Assembly: GCA_021648685.1 (NCBI GenBank)
Contig: JAKISI010000024.1
Span: 1 to 45,543 of the forward strand
DNA from: Candidatus Polarisedimenticolaceae bacterium
GTDB lineage: Bacteria; Pseudomonadota; Gammaproteobacteria; Chromatiales; Chromatiaceae
Direction: 5' to 3'
DNA: 45,543 bases
The number at the start of each line of letters is the position of its first letter. Position 1 is the stretch's first letter. A program made the position numbers and the translations under genes. Below the pieces are notes generated by a model, which saw nothing but the letters and a program-made list of their open reading frames with translations, ran no database searches and was not told the origin of the DNA. This document shows positions 1 to 7,487 of this stretch, one piece after another.

Positions 1-104
1 GGCTAGACGGCGTTTCGGATGCCTACGCTGCATCCCCTCTGGCGCAAGGCACGACGGGTATGCTACGAGCGGCCTACGCCTACTGCGGACTACCAGCCTT
101 CGTT

Positions 105-224
105 TCACTCTCCATGGCTGGCAGCGAACGAGCGGGCAATATCGCCTACCGTTGTCTCTTCACTTCGACTAAGCGCCTTTTCTACGGCCTGTATTTTAAA
201 TGATTTTGTGAAGTTTCTTCTCAT
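105..224 (-). pseudogene. IS3-type transposase OrfA remnant (39 codons)
   Basis: A short minus-strand reading frame starts with ATG at 224 and ends at TGA 105-107. It reads MRRNFTKSFKIQAVEKAL, then TTVGDIARSFAASHGE. This is the start of the helix-turn-helix OrfA protein found in IS3-like transposons (consensus of the type 'NYSKSFKIQAVEKAL...IADSLGVSHSTLQ'). The frame stops where the family would continue, so it is a stub. The stretch just upstream on the minus strand, up to about 271, looks like the element's left end. Bases 1-104 beyond the stop show no recognisable coding sequence. The family call is from memory of the motif and moderately sure; that it is broken is clear. Confidence 0.6.
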
Positions 225-271
225 TTCTAGATTCCTCTAACTGAAAATTAGAGGCGACAACTATCCTGACA

Positions 272-489
272 CAGGGGGTTATCCGGCGCTTGACTAGATT
301 CATCAGTGGCTTTTGCGGGATGCGGTCGAAGTAGCTACGGATGTCCGCATCTATGACTACCGTGCGCCCTTTGAAGGTGATGATCCGTTGAATTTCGCGA
401 ATTGCCATCGGCGCATCGCGTTCGGGACGGAAGCCGTAGGAGCACGGCAGAAAGTTCGTCTCGAATATCGGTTCTATCTCTAAGTCTTT
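272..489 (-). pseudogene. Group II intron reverse transcriptase/maturase fragment
   Basis: On the minus strand from about 489 the frame reads KDLEIEPIFETNFLPCSYGF, then RPERDAPMAIREIQR, then VVIDADIRSYFDRIP and LMNLVKRRI. These match the conserved RT block of group II intron proteins (FLPxSYGFRPxRxxHxAL and DADIKxFFDxI). Only about 70 residues remain; the YADD catalytic block, the maturase domain and the N terminus are missing. The homology stops near 272, where the presumed end of the IS3-type element begins, suggesting that element inserted into or deleted the RT gene. Non-functional. Confidence 0.75.
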
Positions 490-709
490 GATAATAAAAA
501 AATAGTAAAACTGTTGGGTTGAATATAATCAACAAGTTACGGTTAGAACAAATTAGCCTTGGGGGTCAGCCCTTGACATAGGACATTTCATATTGAGTAA
601 TCATCGGGGGCAATCCTATTTTGCAAAATGTAAGTGTTAAACCATACTTGTTCTCAATTGGTGATTTAGGACACTCACTGCTTCGTTCCTTAAGAACATA
701 ATTGTGTTG
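490..709. other. Gap without a gene, probable mobile-element debris
   Basis: No open frame of credible composition is visible. It contains a block around 559-585 (GGGGGTCAGCCCTTGACAT) of a kind often found at the edges of transposase remnants in proteobacteria, but I cannot assign it. It separates the RT fragment from the toxin-antitoxin pair. Confidence 0.3.
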
Positions 710-1105
710 CTATCCTGTCTCAATCAATTTTACTCCAGGTGACTTGGAGAGCCGTTTATCAAACGTGGCCAGAGCAATATCTTCATTTTGGGCAGCAGCA
801 AGGATAAGATAATCGGCAAAATCAGCTTTGTTCTTACGAAACATGGCAAGCGCGTTAACAAAAAGATGTTCGTGTTCAATATGGTAAGCGCTGTTTAGGG
901 CCATAGTGTCGATAACCCTCACAATATCATTGCGTTTCAGACTATAGACTGCTTCAAGCACCCAAACTGTTTCAACCTGGACAATCTGAGGGATAAAAAC
1001 CTCTCCGGCTTTTTTTATTAACGCTTTAGCAGCCTCGACCTGAGCGGGTTGACCCGGGTCGTCCACCAGCGCCCTGATAAGTACATTGGTATCGACGGCT
1101 AGCAT
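710..1105 (-). CDS. PIN-domain ribonuclease toxin, VapC family
   Basis: 131-residue PIN-domain protein, the usual length for VapC toxins, which are Mg-dependent endoribonucleases that cut tRNA or rRNA when freed from their antitoxin. The acidic catalytic set is visible: D5 in VDTNVLIRAL, E45 in VQVETVWVL, D95/D98 in KADFADYLILAAA and D116 in TFDKRL. It lies directly downstream of an AbrB-type antitoxin on the same strand and overlaps it by 7 bp, the standard antitoxin-then-toxin order with translational coupling. Specific RNA target unknown. It sits among broken mobile elements, consistent with a mobile TA module. The frame is intact and looks functional. Confidence 0.9.
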   Translation of the reverse strand: MLAVDTNVLIRALVDDPGQPAQVEAAKALIKKAGEVFIPQIVQVETVWVLEAVYSLKRNDIVRVIDTMALNSAYHIEHEHLFVNALAMFRKNKADFADYLILAAAQNEDIALATFDKRLSKSPGVKLIETG

Positions 1106-1332
1106 CGACCAGCTCGTTTTTTTACTGCCTCATCCATATCCTCAAGTGTTGCGCTTTTAGAGGGGGTTATGAGCCCGAATGCCGCCTCCACTTTATCCTG
1201 CATAGGCTGTAAATAAATCTTGTTGTCTTCCTCCATAAAAATGACTTTATCTCCTCGACGCAATCCTAATTTCCTCCGAATAGATGCTGGGATGGTTACT
1301 TGTCCTTTGATGGTTACGGAAGATTGTTGCAT
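1099..1332 (-). CDS. AbrB/SpoVT-domain antitoxin (VapB-like)
   Basis: 77-residue protein. Residues about 5-48 (VTIKGQVTIPASIRRKLGL, then RRGDKVIFMEEDNKIYLQ) form a SpoVT-AbrB swapped-hairpin DNA-binding domain. The acidic tail contains LEDMDEAVKKRAG, typical of antitoxins in which the C terminus blocks the PIN toxin. Expected role: bind and neutralise the downstream VapC and repress their shared promoter. The ATG at 1332 is preceded by GAGG about 8 bases upstream on the minus strand, a good ribosome binding site. An inverted repeat upstream may be its operator. Confidence 0.88.
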   Translation of the reverse strand: MQQSSVTIKGQVTIPASIRRKLGLRRGDKVIFMEEDNKIYLQPMQDKVEAAFGLITPSKSATLEDMDEAVKKRAGRC

Positions 1333-1352
1333 TACTGATCCTCGCTATGTAT

Positions 1353-1371
1353 TACTACAGCCTTTATAGTA
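1353..1371 (-). promoter_or_regulatory. Candidate vapBC operator (inverted repeat)
   Basis: Half-sites TACTA (1353-1357) and TAGTA (1367-1371) lie about 20-40 bp upstream of the antitoxin start. The minus strand reads TACTATAAAGG here, which may include the -10 element. TA antitoxins usually autorepress through such a palindrome. Assignment rests on position and symmetry only. Confidence 0.35.
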
Positions 1372-1494
1372 GCACCTTTTTAAGGTTTATCTACCGTAAC
1401 TAAAGAATAAGGATCCCCATCATTTGTGTTTTGCATAGTGCCTACAACATGTCATATGATGACGAAGGCAGGTAAAGGGTAGGTAAAGGGGGCG

Positions 1495-2167
1495 CTACCC
1501 TTTGGGGTAAACTAACAAAAGGTTGAAGAGCGATCGCTCTTGATCATAGAGGTGCTGTTCCAGCACCTCTTTATGCCGCCAGAGCTGGTCAGAGGCTTGA
1601 TAGAGACGAAAATCATAGCCCATCAGCTCACCCAGGCCACTGCGTTGTTGCAGCCAGCCATGCGTGGCTCGCTCACTCGCGGGGAAGGCCATACGGGCAA
1701 AGCTTCCGCTCCTGCTCACGCGCCTTACCTACGTCCCTGTAGGCAATAATATTACCCAATGCCGCTGAGAGTTGATGGCGGTTAAAGCCAAGCTCCACCA
1801 GCTTGTCGCGCAGGCCAACTTGCTTCACGGCATGGAGTGCCAGCTGTTCTATGCCAACACGGCGCGGGCGCACCAGTTCCAGGCTGTCAATATCAACGGA
1901 TTGAAAGTCCTCTGCGGTTTTTTCCTGCTCACAACAACGAGCCAAAATAAGTGCCTGGTAGCGCAGCGCCAGTGTTTCAAGTTCAGCAGGGAGTTCGGTT
2001 GATAGGAGTGAGGTCTGGCCGCTGAGGAGCTGTTCAATACGTGAGGCCAGATCATGCCAGTGCGCTTTGAGCAGGTCAAAATGGCGACCAAGATTCAGCA
2101 GGGTGCGTTGTTTTACCTGCCCATTGACCCGTTCGCTCTCCACCAGGCGATAGGTGCGGTAAGGCAT
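1495..2167 (-). pseudogene. IS1634-family transposase, interrupted and 3'-truncated
   Basis: The minus-strand frame from 2167 reads YRTYRLVESERVNGQVKQRT, then LLNLGRHFDL and ILARCCEQE, continuing to GNIIA: the N-terminal part of an IS1634-type DDE transposase. The frame is then broken by a 46-bp insertion (1696-1741). Homology resumes in another frame as RMAFPASERATHGWLQQRSG, then LYQASDQLWRHKEVLEQHLY and ERSLFNL. After that the sequence departs from the family near 1510 and stops. The DDE catalytic core is absent. The first residues of the family are also missing or diverged, so the element is dead at both ends and in the middle. Confidence 0.75.
1696..1741. mobile_element. 46-bp insertion with 5-bp direct repeats inside the transposase remnant
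   Basis: Removing bases 1696-1741 restores the transposase frame exactly (GNIIA joined to RMAFPASER). The insert is bounded by GGCAA at 1696-1700 and again at 1742-1746, which looks like a target-site duplication. It ends in CCTACGTCCCTGTAGG, a small imperfect hairpin (CCTAC/GTAGG). No coding capacity. It could be a tiny non-autonomous element; the alternative is a filler created at a repaired break. Confidence 0.5.
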
Positions 2168-2343
2168 GAAAGCGCGATTATGGCACTACATTTCGAGGCG
2201 AAGCTCTAACGCATTGTTATTTATAGCTATTATTTTTGGCGTGAGGTGAGTATCAATGACTTGCAGTGGTTTTGATCGGAAGATGGGTTAAGATTAACTT
2301 ATTGAATTACAAGAGGTTGATATTTGATAAATCACAATCTTAT

Positions 2344-2368
2344 CTATTCTCGGACAGCATCCTGGGTT
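2344..2368. repeat. Single arm of the dispersed GGCTGTCCGAGAATAG repeat
   Basis: CTATTCTCGGACAGCATCCT at 2344-2363, followed by GGGTT, matches the right arm of the palindrome at 4544-4728 (one mismatch in 20) and, in its GGGTT end, the palindrome at 35416-35491. No partner arm is visible nearby. It ends on the first base of the transporter's stop codon (2368-2370), so it forms the immediate 3' end of that gene's transcript. Confidence 0.6.
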
Positions 2369-4299
2369 CAATAGAAGAGATTCATCATGGCCAGCAGTAC
2401 CGCCAAAAACAGCAGAGTCATCATGCTGCCGGCCTTGATGTAGTCGGATACATGGTAGTTGCCCGGCCCCATGATCAGCGCATTGACCTGATGGGTGGGG
2501 ATCAGAAAGGAGTTGGATGTGGCAATCGCCACGGTGAGTGCAAACAGGGCAGGGTCTGCGCCTACATTGATGGCGATATTGATGGCCAGAGGCACGAGTA
2601 GCACGGTAGCACCCACATTGGACATCACCAGAGAGAAGAGGGTAGCCAGGATGGCAATGGTGAGCTGCACGGCCCAGATGGCAGGCTGATCACCAAACAG
2701 CAACAGGGTTTGCTGTGCTATCCAGGCTGCCGTGCCTGAGCTTTCGACCGCTATGCCCAGTGGAATGAGGCTTGCCAGCAGAAAGACCGTCTTCCAGCTG
2801 ATGGCGTCATAGGCCTCTTCCATCGACATCACACCCGAGAGCACCATCCCCATTGCCCCGGTGAGCAGGCAGATCGAGAGTCTGATCTCTGTAAAAAGAA
2901 TAAGCCCCAGTGCCAGCAGAAAGAATGCCAGGGCAAAGCCGACCTTTTGAGGTCGCAGCTCTTCATGTGGGTACTCTGTGGTGACGATGACAAAGTTTCG
3001 GTTGGACTCCAGGCGCGCCAGATCTGCCCAGTGGGTGTGGCAGACTAGACAGTCGCCAGACTGGAGCGGGGTATCCCGCACGCCTTCCCCCTCGCGGGTA
3101 ATGATCTTGCCGCCGCGATGGATGGCCAGCAGTGACAGGCCATAGGTTTTGCGCATCCAGATGTCACGGGCAGATTTCCCGATCAACGCAGAGCCGGGAG
3201 GGATGACCACCTCTGCAATCCCTGCCTTTGTGGGAACCAGCGCCTCGGCAAATGTCTCCAGGTCAGGCTTGATCTTGAGGTTGTGGCTCTCAACAAATGC
3301 CTGAACGGCAGATTCAGTACCCAATATACCCAAGATTGCCCCAGCTTCAATGCCCAGCTCCCGGTCAACGCCAGACGATCCAAAGCGCAGACCATCACCC
3401 TTATCGACCGCAATGACGCGGATGCGATGTGTCGTCTCCACATGATCCAGGTTGGCACCGATCATCGGGCTGCCGGGTGTGACCAGTACCTCATAGACCT
3501 CATAGTTCACACCGTAGGTTTCAGTGATGTAGTCCATGGCTTGAGTGGCCTCCACCCCTGTGCTCTTGTGATCAGGCAGCACAAAACGCCCCATCAACAT
3601 AAAGTAGCCAATGCCGGTAATCAGCAGCGCAATACCGATAGGGGTTACATCAAACAGACCAAAGGTCTCCATTTGGTGTTTAGCAGGCAACAGCTGATTG
3701 GATGAGTTGATCAGATCATTGAGCAGGATAAGCGGGCTGGAACCGACCATGGTCATGGTGCCGCCAAGAATAGCGGTAAAGCCCATCGGCATCAGCAAGC
3801 GAGATAGCGGCAGGCCGGTACGGGCAGAGATGCGGCTGACAACCGGCAGAAAGAGTGCTGCTGCCCCCACATTCTGCATAAAACTGGAGACGAAGCCGAC
3901 GGCGCTTGAGATCAATGGAATGATCCGCTCCTCAGTTTTGCCGCCAATCTTGAGAATCTTGGCCGCAACTATGCTCATAACCCCGGTTCTATCGAGGCCA
4001 GCACCAATGATCATTACGGCAATGATGGAGATGACGGCATTGCTGGAGAAGCCATCAAACAGATGCTCAGCCGGAATCAGGCCGGACTCCAGTCCAAACC
4101 AGGGGGCAAAAAAACCACTCAGCCCCAGTAGCACCATGATACAGATGGCCGCTACATCGACCGGCACAATCTCAAAACCGAAGAGATAGATGGTCAACAG
4201 CAGCATACCGCAGGCCCAGGCGATCTCCCGGCTGGGTGCGATTGTCGCCAGAAAAAAACCAAGTGCCAGAAAGAGGCTCAGTGCTATATAATCTTTCAT
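2368..4299 (-). CDS. SLC13-family permease with two TrkA-C (RCK-C) domains
   Basis: Inner-membrane transporter of about 643 residues from the ATG at 4299 (MKDYIALSLFLALGFF). A start 23 codons upstream is possible, but the extra residues are polar and unlike the family. Hydrophobic helices fill both ends. Between them, about residues 225-420, lie two soluble regulatory TrkA-C domains; one contains SALIGKSARDIWMRKTYGLS. Helical hairpins with SFMQNVGAAALFLPV and LVMSNVGATVLLVPLAINI are the N/V-rich signatures of the DASS/SLC13 fold. Family members move dicarboxylates, sulfate or other anions with sodium; the substrate cannot be read from sequence. No partner genes adjoin it, and the next gene downstream is the IS1634 remnant. 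Confidence 0.88.
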   Translation of the reverse strand: MKDYIALSLFLALGFFLATIAPSREIAWACGMLLLTIYLFGFEIVPVDVAAICIMVLLGLSGFFAPWFGLESGLIPAEHLFDGFSSNAVISIIAVMIIGAGLDRTGVMSIVAAKILKIGGKTEERIIPLISSAVGFVSSFMQNVGAAALFLPVVSRISARTGLPLSRLLMPMGFTAILGGTMTMVGSSPLILLNDLINSSNQLLPAKHQMETFGLFDVTPIGIALLITGIGYFMLMGRFVLPDHKSTGVEATQAMDYITETYGVNYEVYEVLVTPGSPMIGANLDHVETTHRIRVIAVDKGDGLRFGSSGVDRELGIEAGAILGILGTESAVQAFVESHNLKIKPDLETFAEALVPTKAGIAEVVIPPGSALIGKSARDIWMRKTYGLSLLAIHRGGKIITREGEGVRDTPLQSGDCLVCHTHWADLARLESNRNFVIVTTEYPHEELRPQKVGFALAFFLLALGLILFTEIRLSICLLTGAMGMVLSGVMSMEEAYDAISWKTVFLLASLIPLGIAVESSGTAAWIAQQTLLLFGDQPAIWAVQLTIAILATLFSLVMSNVGATVLLVPLAINIAINVGADPALFALTVAIATSNSFLIPTHQVNALIMGPGNYHVSDYIKAGSMMTLLFLAVLLAMMNLFY

Positions 4300-4543
4300 G
4301 GTTATTATGATAGTGCCTTTACTGTAGAAAAGGTCTCCAGGGCAGCAGTATCTGGGAGTGGGAAGCATTACCCCAACGATGCGGCCTGTTTAGTGCATGT
4401 GCTTATTAGCAATTATAAAGCCTTTGCACTTGGCAGTTGCCATGGCTTCAGGAAAACATGTATTAGGAGCATCTCAATAAATTCACCTATCGGCTTAACA
4501 GGTGTTTTTAGTAAAGGTGGAATCCCCAACCGTTTACTGCGCG

Positions 4544-4728
4544 TAGGAGGCTGTCCGAGAATAGAAGACCTACTACCCAAAAAGCGGGCACAAGTGCGGG
4601 ACAGCCATTTCGGAGAGATTCCCCGATCAAATTCGTTAAATATGGCCTATATTCGCCTCATTTGATCAAAAAAGCTGACTCAAAATGGCTGTTCCTCGCT
4701 ACGGTCTCTATTCTCGGACAGCCTCCTA
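4544..4728. repeat. 185-bp nested palindrome, MITE-like
   Basis: Arms of 22 bp at 4544-4565 (TAGGAGGCTGTCCGAGAATA and on) and 4707-4728 are perfect reverse complements. Inside are two more inverted pairs: ACAGCCATTT (4603-4612) with AAATGGCTGT (4683-4692), and GATCAAAT (4625-4632) with ATTTGATC (4660-4667). The whole element can fold into one long interrupted hairpin. It has no coding frame. Related arms occur at 2344, 33374 and 35416-35491, and an internal 23-base block recurs at 15035-15057, so this is a dispersed family rather than a local accident. Confidence 0.85.
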
Positions 4729-4834
4729 ACAAACAATCCTTTGCCGGTGAATGTCTAGTCCGAGCATTATTTATAGCCATTTTTAAAGATTAGGTGCCCG
4801 TTTTTGTCAGCCGTAACATAGCTTGGAGAGAGGA

Positions 4835-4851
4835 TTGGTCGGACAATTGCA
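4835..4851 (+). promoter_or_regulatory. Candidate sigma-54 promoter for pgaA
   Basis: TTGGTCGGACAATTGCA has the GG-N10-GC spacing of -24/-12 promoters (GG at 4837-4838, GC at 4849-4850) and matches TTGG and TTGCA of the consensus exactly, but not the CAC after the GG. Transcription would start near 4862, leaving a leader of about 126 bases. No enhancer-binding protein gene is in the window. Weakly supported. Confidence 0.3.
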
Positions 4852-4987
4852 CGGAGTTTTCTGCCAAAAAAAACAGGCTTATCTTAAAAGTCACAGGGAG
4901 AGAGATAAAATTGATAGAACATTTATTGGATTCGCGGCCTGGTTTAGTGTGGGGTGGAATATTTTAAGGGGTTGCGTTATTGATAAA

Positions 4988-7483
4988 ATGGGGTGCTTTA
5001 ATCGATTGCAGTACCCTTTGATTCTTGCCCTTACGATGCTGCTGTGTGATCAGCCGTTGGCCGGCTCGCCGCAGGCGCAACGAACCTTAATGCTGGATTA
5101 TGACTGTCCAGGTTGTAGCCAGATCTACAGTAGTTTATCCCGACTGGTCTCGGAGGCTGAATACAAACAACTCATCGAGCTGGCGCGTGGGGGTGATTAT
5201 GATCAAGCCCTACGGCGTCTGGCGACCCTGGTGAAGGCGTTTCCAGGAGAGTCCCAGTTTCTTTATGACTATATTACGGTCTTGGGCTGGGCTGGCCGAG
5301 ATGAGCAGGTGCTGGAGCAGCTGCTCAGGATCGATATCGACCGTGCCCCTGCATATGTAGCTGATACGGCTGGGAAATCTGCCCGCAATCAAAGGCAGTA
5401 TGATACGGCGATCCAAATCTATCGTAGCGCACTGAAAAAACAGCTGGGGCGCCAGCAAAGCATATTGGGACTGGCGCTTGCGCTGGCGGACAAAGGGGAT
5501 CACGAGGCGGCGGTGGAGATATTGCAGCCGCTGCTCAAACGTACCCCGGCTCCGGTACCGGCATTGGAGGTCCTGGCGTACATTCAGGAGAGAAGGCGTG
5601 ATTTCACCTCCGCCCTGAGCGTCTATGATCGCATTCTGGAACTTCAGTCCAACCACCCTGGTGCCAGGCGCGGGCGGATATTGACCGCCCTCCGTTTGGG
5701 CATGCCTCATCTGGCATCCGAGATGGCCGGGCGTACCCCCGATGTTCTGAGTGAAAGTGATCGCCAGGCTATCGAGGGGGATCTGGCGGCAATGACCATA
5801 CGCTGGGGTCGCCTCTATAGCGTTGACCCCGGTGAGCGCTACCGGGGCACCGACCGGGCTATTGAGCTGTTACAGCGGCAACTCAATGAATACCCTGACA
5901 AGACCTCTGCCACTGCGGTTCGAGCCCGACTTGACCTTATGGTGGCCTACCGGGATCGGCGCCGCATGGAAGAGGCAGTGGCCATTCATAAGGCTCTCGA
6001 GCTGGAGGGTGTCGAGATTCCATACTACGCCCTGGCGGCAGCCGGGGATGCCCACCTTTATCTGCATCAGGCGCAGACGGCTGTGCCGTTGCTGGAGGCT
6101 GCTTTCGCCCGGCGGTCGGATGACATTGATATCGGTATGTCCTTGTTTTACGCCTACGCGGACAGCGGAAACCTCGATGCGGCCCTGTCCCACATCGACC
6201 GGCTTGCCACCCGACAGCCCGAATGGATACTCCCCCCCGGCGGCAGCCAGCGTGAATGGAACCCGGATCGACTGCAGGCCGATATCGCAGCAGCCTTGGG
6301 ACGAGCCTATGCCGATGATCTGGAGGAGGCGCAGCAGCGCCTTGCTGCCCTTGCCCAGCAGGCACCCAACAACACCAACGTGCGCAAAGAGCTGGGTCAT
6401 ATCTATCTCTGGAGGGGCTGGCCCCGGCTGGCCCTGGATGAATTTCTCAGTGTGTTGACGCTTGAGCCAAATCATCTGGGTGCACAGACTGGATTGGTGG
6501 AGGCCACGGCAATGACCGGCGATCTGGTGGCGGCTGATGCCGCACTGGTGCCCCTGGTTGAGCGATACGGTGATGACACGGAGGTCAGGAGGCTGGAGCG
6601 CCGCCGCCAGACCCGCCAGCTGCGTGAGCTATGGGTTCAGGCGTTGGGAGGTTCAAGTTCTGGCAGTGCCGAAGGCAGTGATGACCTCGGCTATGAGACC
6701 TACCTCTATGACGCCCCCTGGACTCCAACCCTGCGCCCCTTTGTCCATGGCTACTATGCCGAGGCGACCTACTACGATAAAAGCGTCCATTACGACCGCC
6801 TGGGCGTGGGTCTGCATTACCGCTCCCGCAGTATCGAGTTGCGCGGAGAGCTGGACGACGGCTCCAGCACAGACCCCGGCCTGGCCCTGCAACTGGCCTG
6901 GTTCGCAGATGATTTCTGGAGCTTTCGTGCCGGGCTCGACAGCCGTTCCGATAACGTTCCCCTGCAGGCTCATGGCGAGGGCATCTATGGCTGGTCGGCC
7001 ACCCTGGGGGTGGAGCATCGCTTCCATGAAGGTCGAAGCCTGGGGTTAGAGTTCCAGCATCTGGGGTTAAGTGATGGCAATGACCGCCGCATTCTCTCGC
7101 TCTATGGGCGCCAGCGGCTGTTTACTTCCCCCCGATACAAGCTGGATGGCACGCTCTATCTCTACCAGCAGCGCAACAGTAAATCCGGTGCGCCCTATTT
7201 CAATCCATCCCAGGACAGATCCGCCGAGATTACCCTGGCCAATGAGTGGCTCACCTATCGCCATTATGAAAAAACCTTTCGTCAGCGGCTATTGATTAGT
7301 GCTGGCCGCAACAACCAGCGGGGCTTCGGCAATGACACTGTTGGGTCACTGGCCTATGAGCATCATTGGGATCTGAACGACCGGTTGGGGTTTAGTTATG
7401 GCCTGAGCCGCTTACGCTCCGTCTACGATGGCGTGACGGAGTTTGCGAACCGTTTCTTCCTGAGGCTCTATGCGAGGTTTTAA
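4988..7483 (+). CDS. pgaA: PgaA, outer-membrane porin for poly-beta-1,6-GlcNAc export
   Basis: 831 residues from ATG 4988, which begins a clear signal peptide (NRLQYPLILALTMLLC, cut near LAG). The frame stays open upstream to 4823, but those residues are not signal-like. An AAGGGG sits 16 bases upstream, rather far. The N-terminal two thirds are tetratricopeptide helices (repeats such as YDTAIQIYRSALKKQLGRQ and FTSALSVYDRILELQSNHPG) that in E. coli PgaA bind the deacetylated polymer and PgaB in the periplasm. The last 270 or so residues are amphipathic beta strands ending in FFLRLYARF with a terminal Phe, as in outer-membrane barrels. First gene of pgaABCD; the pgaB start lies 5 bases after its stop. 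It exports partly deacetylated PNAG for biofilm matrix. Confidence 0.92.
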   Translation: MGCFNRLQYPLILALTMLLCDQPLAGSPQAQRTLMLDYDCPGCSQIYSSLSRLVSEAEYKQLIELARGGDYDQALRRLATLVKAFPGESQFLYDYITVLGWAGRDEQVLEQLLRIDIDRAPAYVADTAGKSARNQRQYDTAIQIYRSALKKQLGRQQSILGLALALADKGDHEAAVEILQPLLKRTPAPVPALEVLAYIQERRRDFTSALSVYDRILELQSNHPGARRGRILTALRLGMPHLASEMAGRTPDVLSESDRQAIEGDLAAMTIRWGRLYSVDPGERYRGTDRAIELLQRQLNEYPDKTSATAVRARLDLMVAYRDRRRMEEAVAIHKALELEGVEIPYYALAAAGDAHLYLHQAQTAVPLLEAAFARRSDDIDIGMSLFYAYADSGNLDAALSHIDRLATRQPEWILPPGGSQREWNPDRLQADIAAALGRAYADDLEEAQQRLAALAQQAPNNTNVRKELGHIYLWRGWPRLALDEFLSVLTLEPNHLGAQTGLVEATAMTGDLVAADAALVPLVERYGDDTEVRRLERRRQTRQLRELWVQALGGSSSGSAEGSDDLGYETYLYDAPWTPTLRPFVHGYYAEATYYDKSVHYDRLGVGLHYRSRSIELRGELDDGSSTDPGLALQLAWFADDFWSFRAGLDSRSDNVPLQAHGEGIYGWSATLGVEHRFHEGRSLGLEFQHLGLSDGNDRRILSLYGRQRLFTSPRYKLDGTLYLYQQRNSKSGAPYFNPSQDRSAEITLANEWLTYRHYEKTFRQRLLISAGRNNQRGFGNDTVGSLAYEHHWDLNDRLGFSYGLSRLRSVYDGVTEFANRFFLRLYARF

Positions 7484-7487
7484 ACTG

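Larger units (their letters stand above)
4300..4987. other. Long divergent intergenic region before pgaA
   Basis: It separates the transporter and pgaA, which are divergently transcribed. 4300-4543 holds nothing recognisable beyond the transporter's upstream region. 4544-4728 is the nested palindrome. 4729-4834 is AT-rich with no clear motif. 4835-4851 is a sigma-54-like sequence and the rest would be a long pgaA leader. Frames crossing it (for example 4393-4665) have no family resemblance and run through the palindrome. Confidence 0.5.

Noticed and set aside
3698-4189. 163-codon plus-strand frame opposite the SLC13 transporter
   Set aside because: Antisense shadow of a conserved membrane protein gene.
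4393-4665. 90-codon plus-strand frame in the pgaA upstream gap
   Set aside because: Runs through the nested palindrome and shows no domain or ribosome binding site.
5210-6475. Long minus-strand frames inside pgaA (for example 5870-6475)
   Set aside because: They lie opposite a well-supported coding region with GC-rich third positions and show no family motif.
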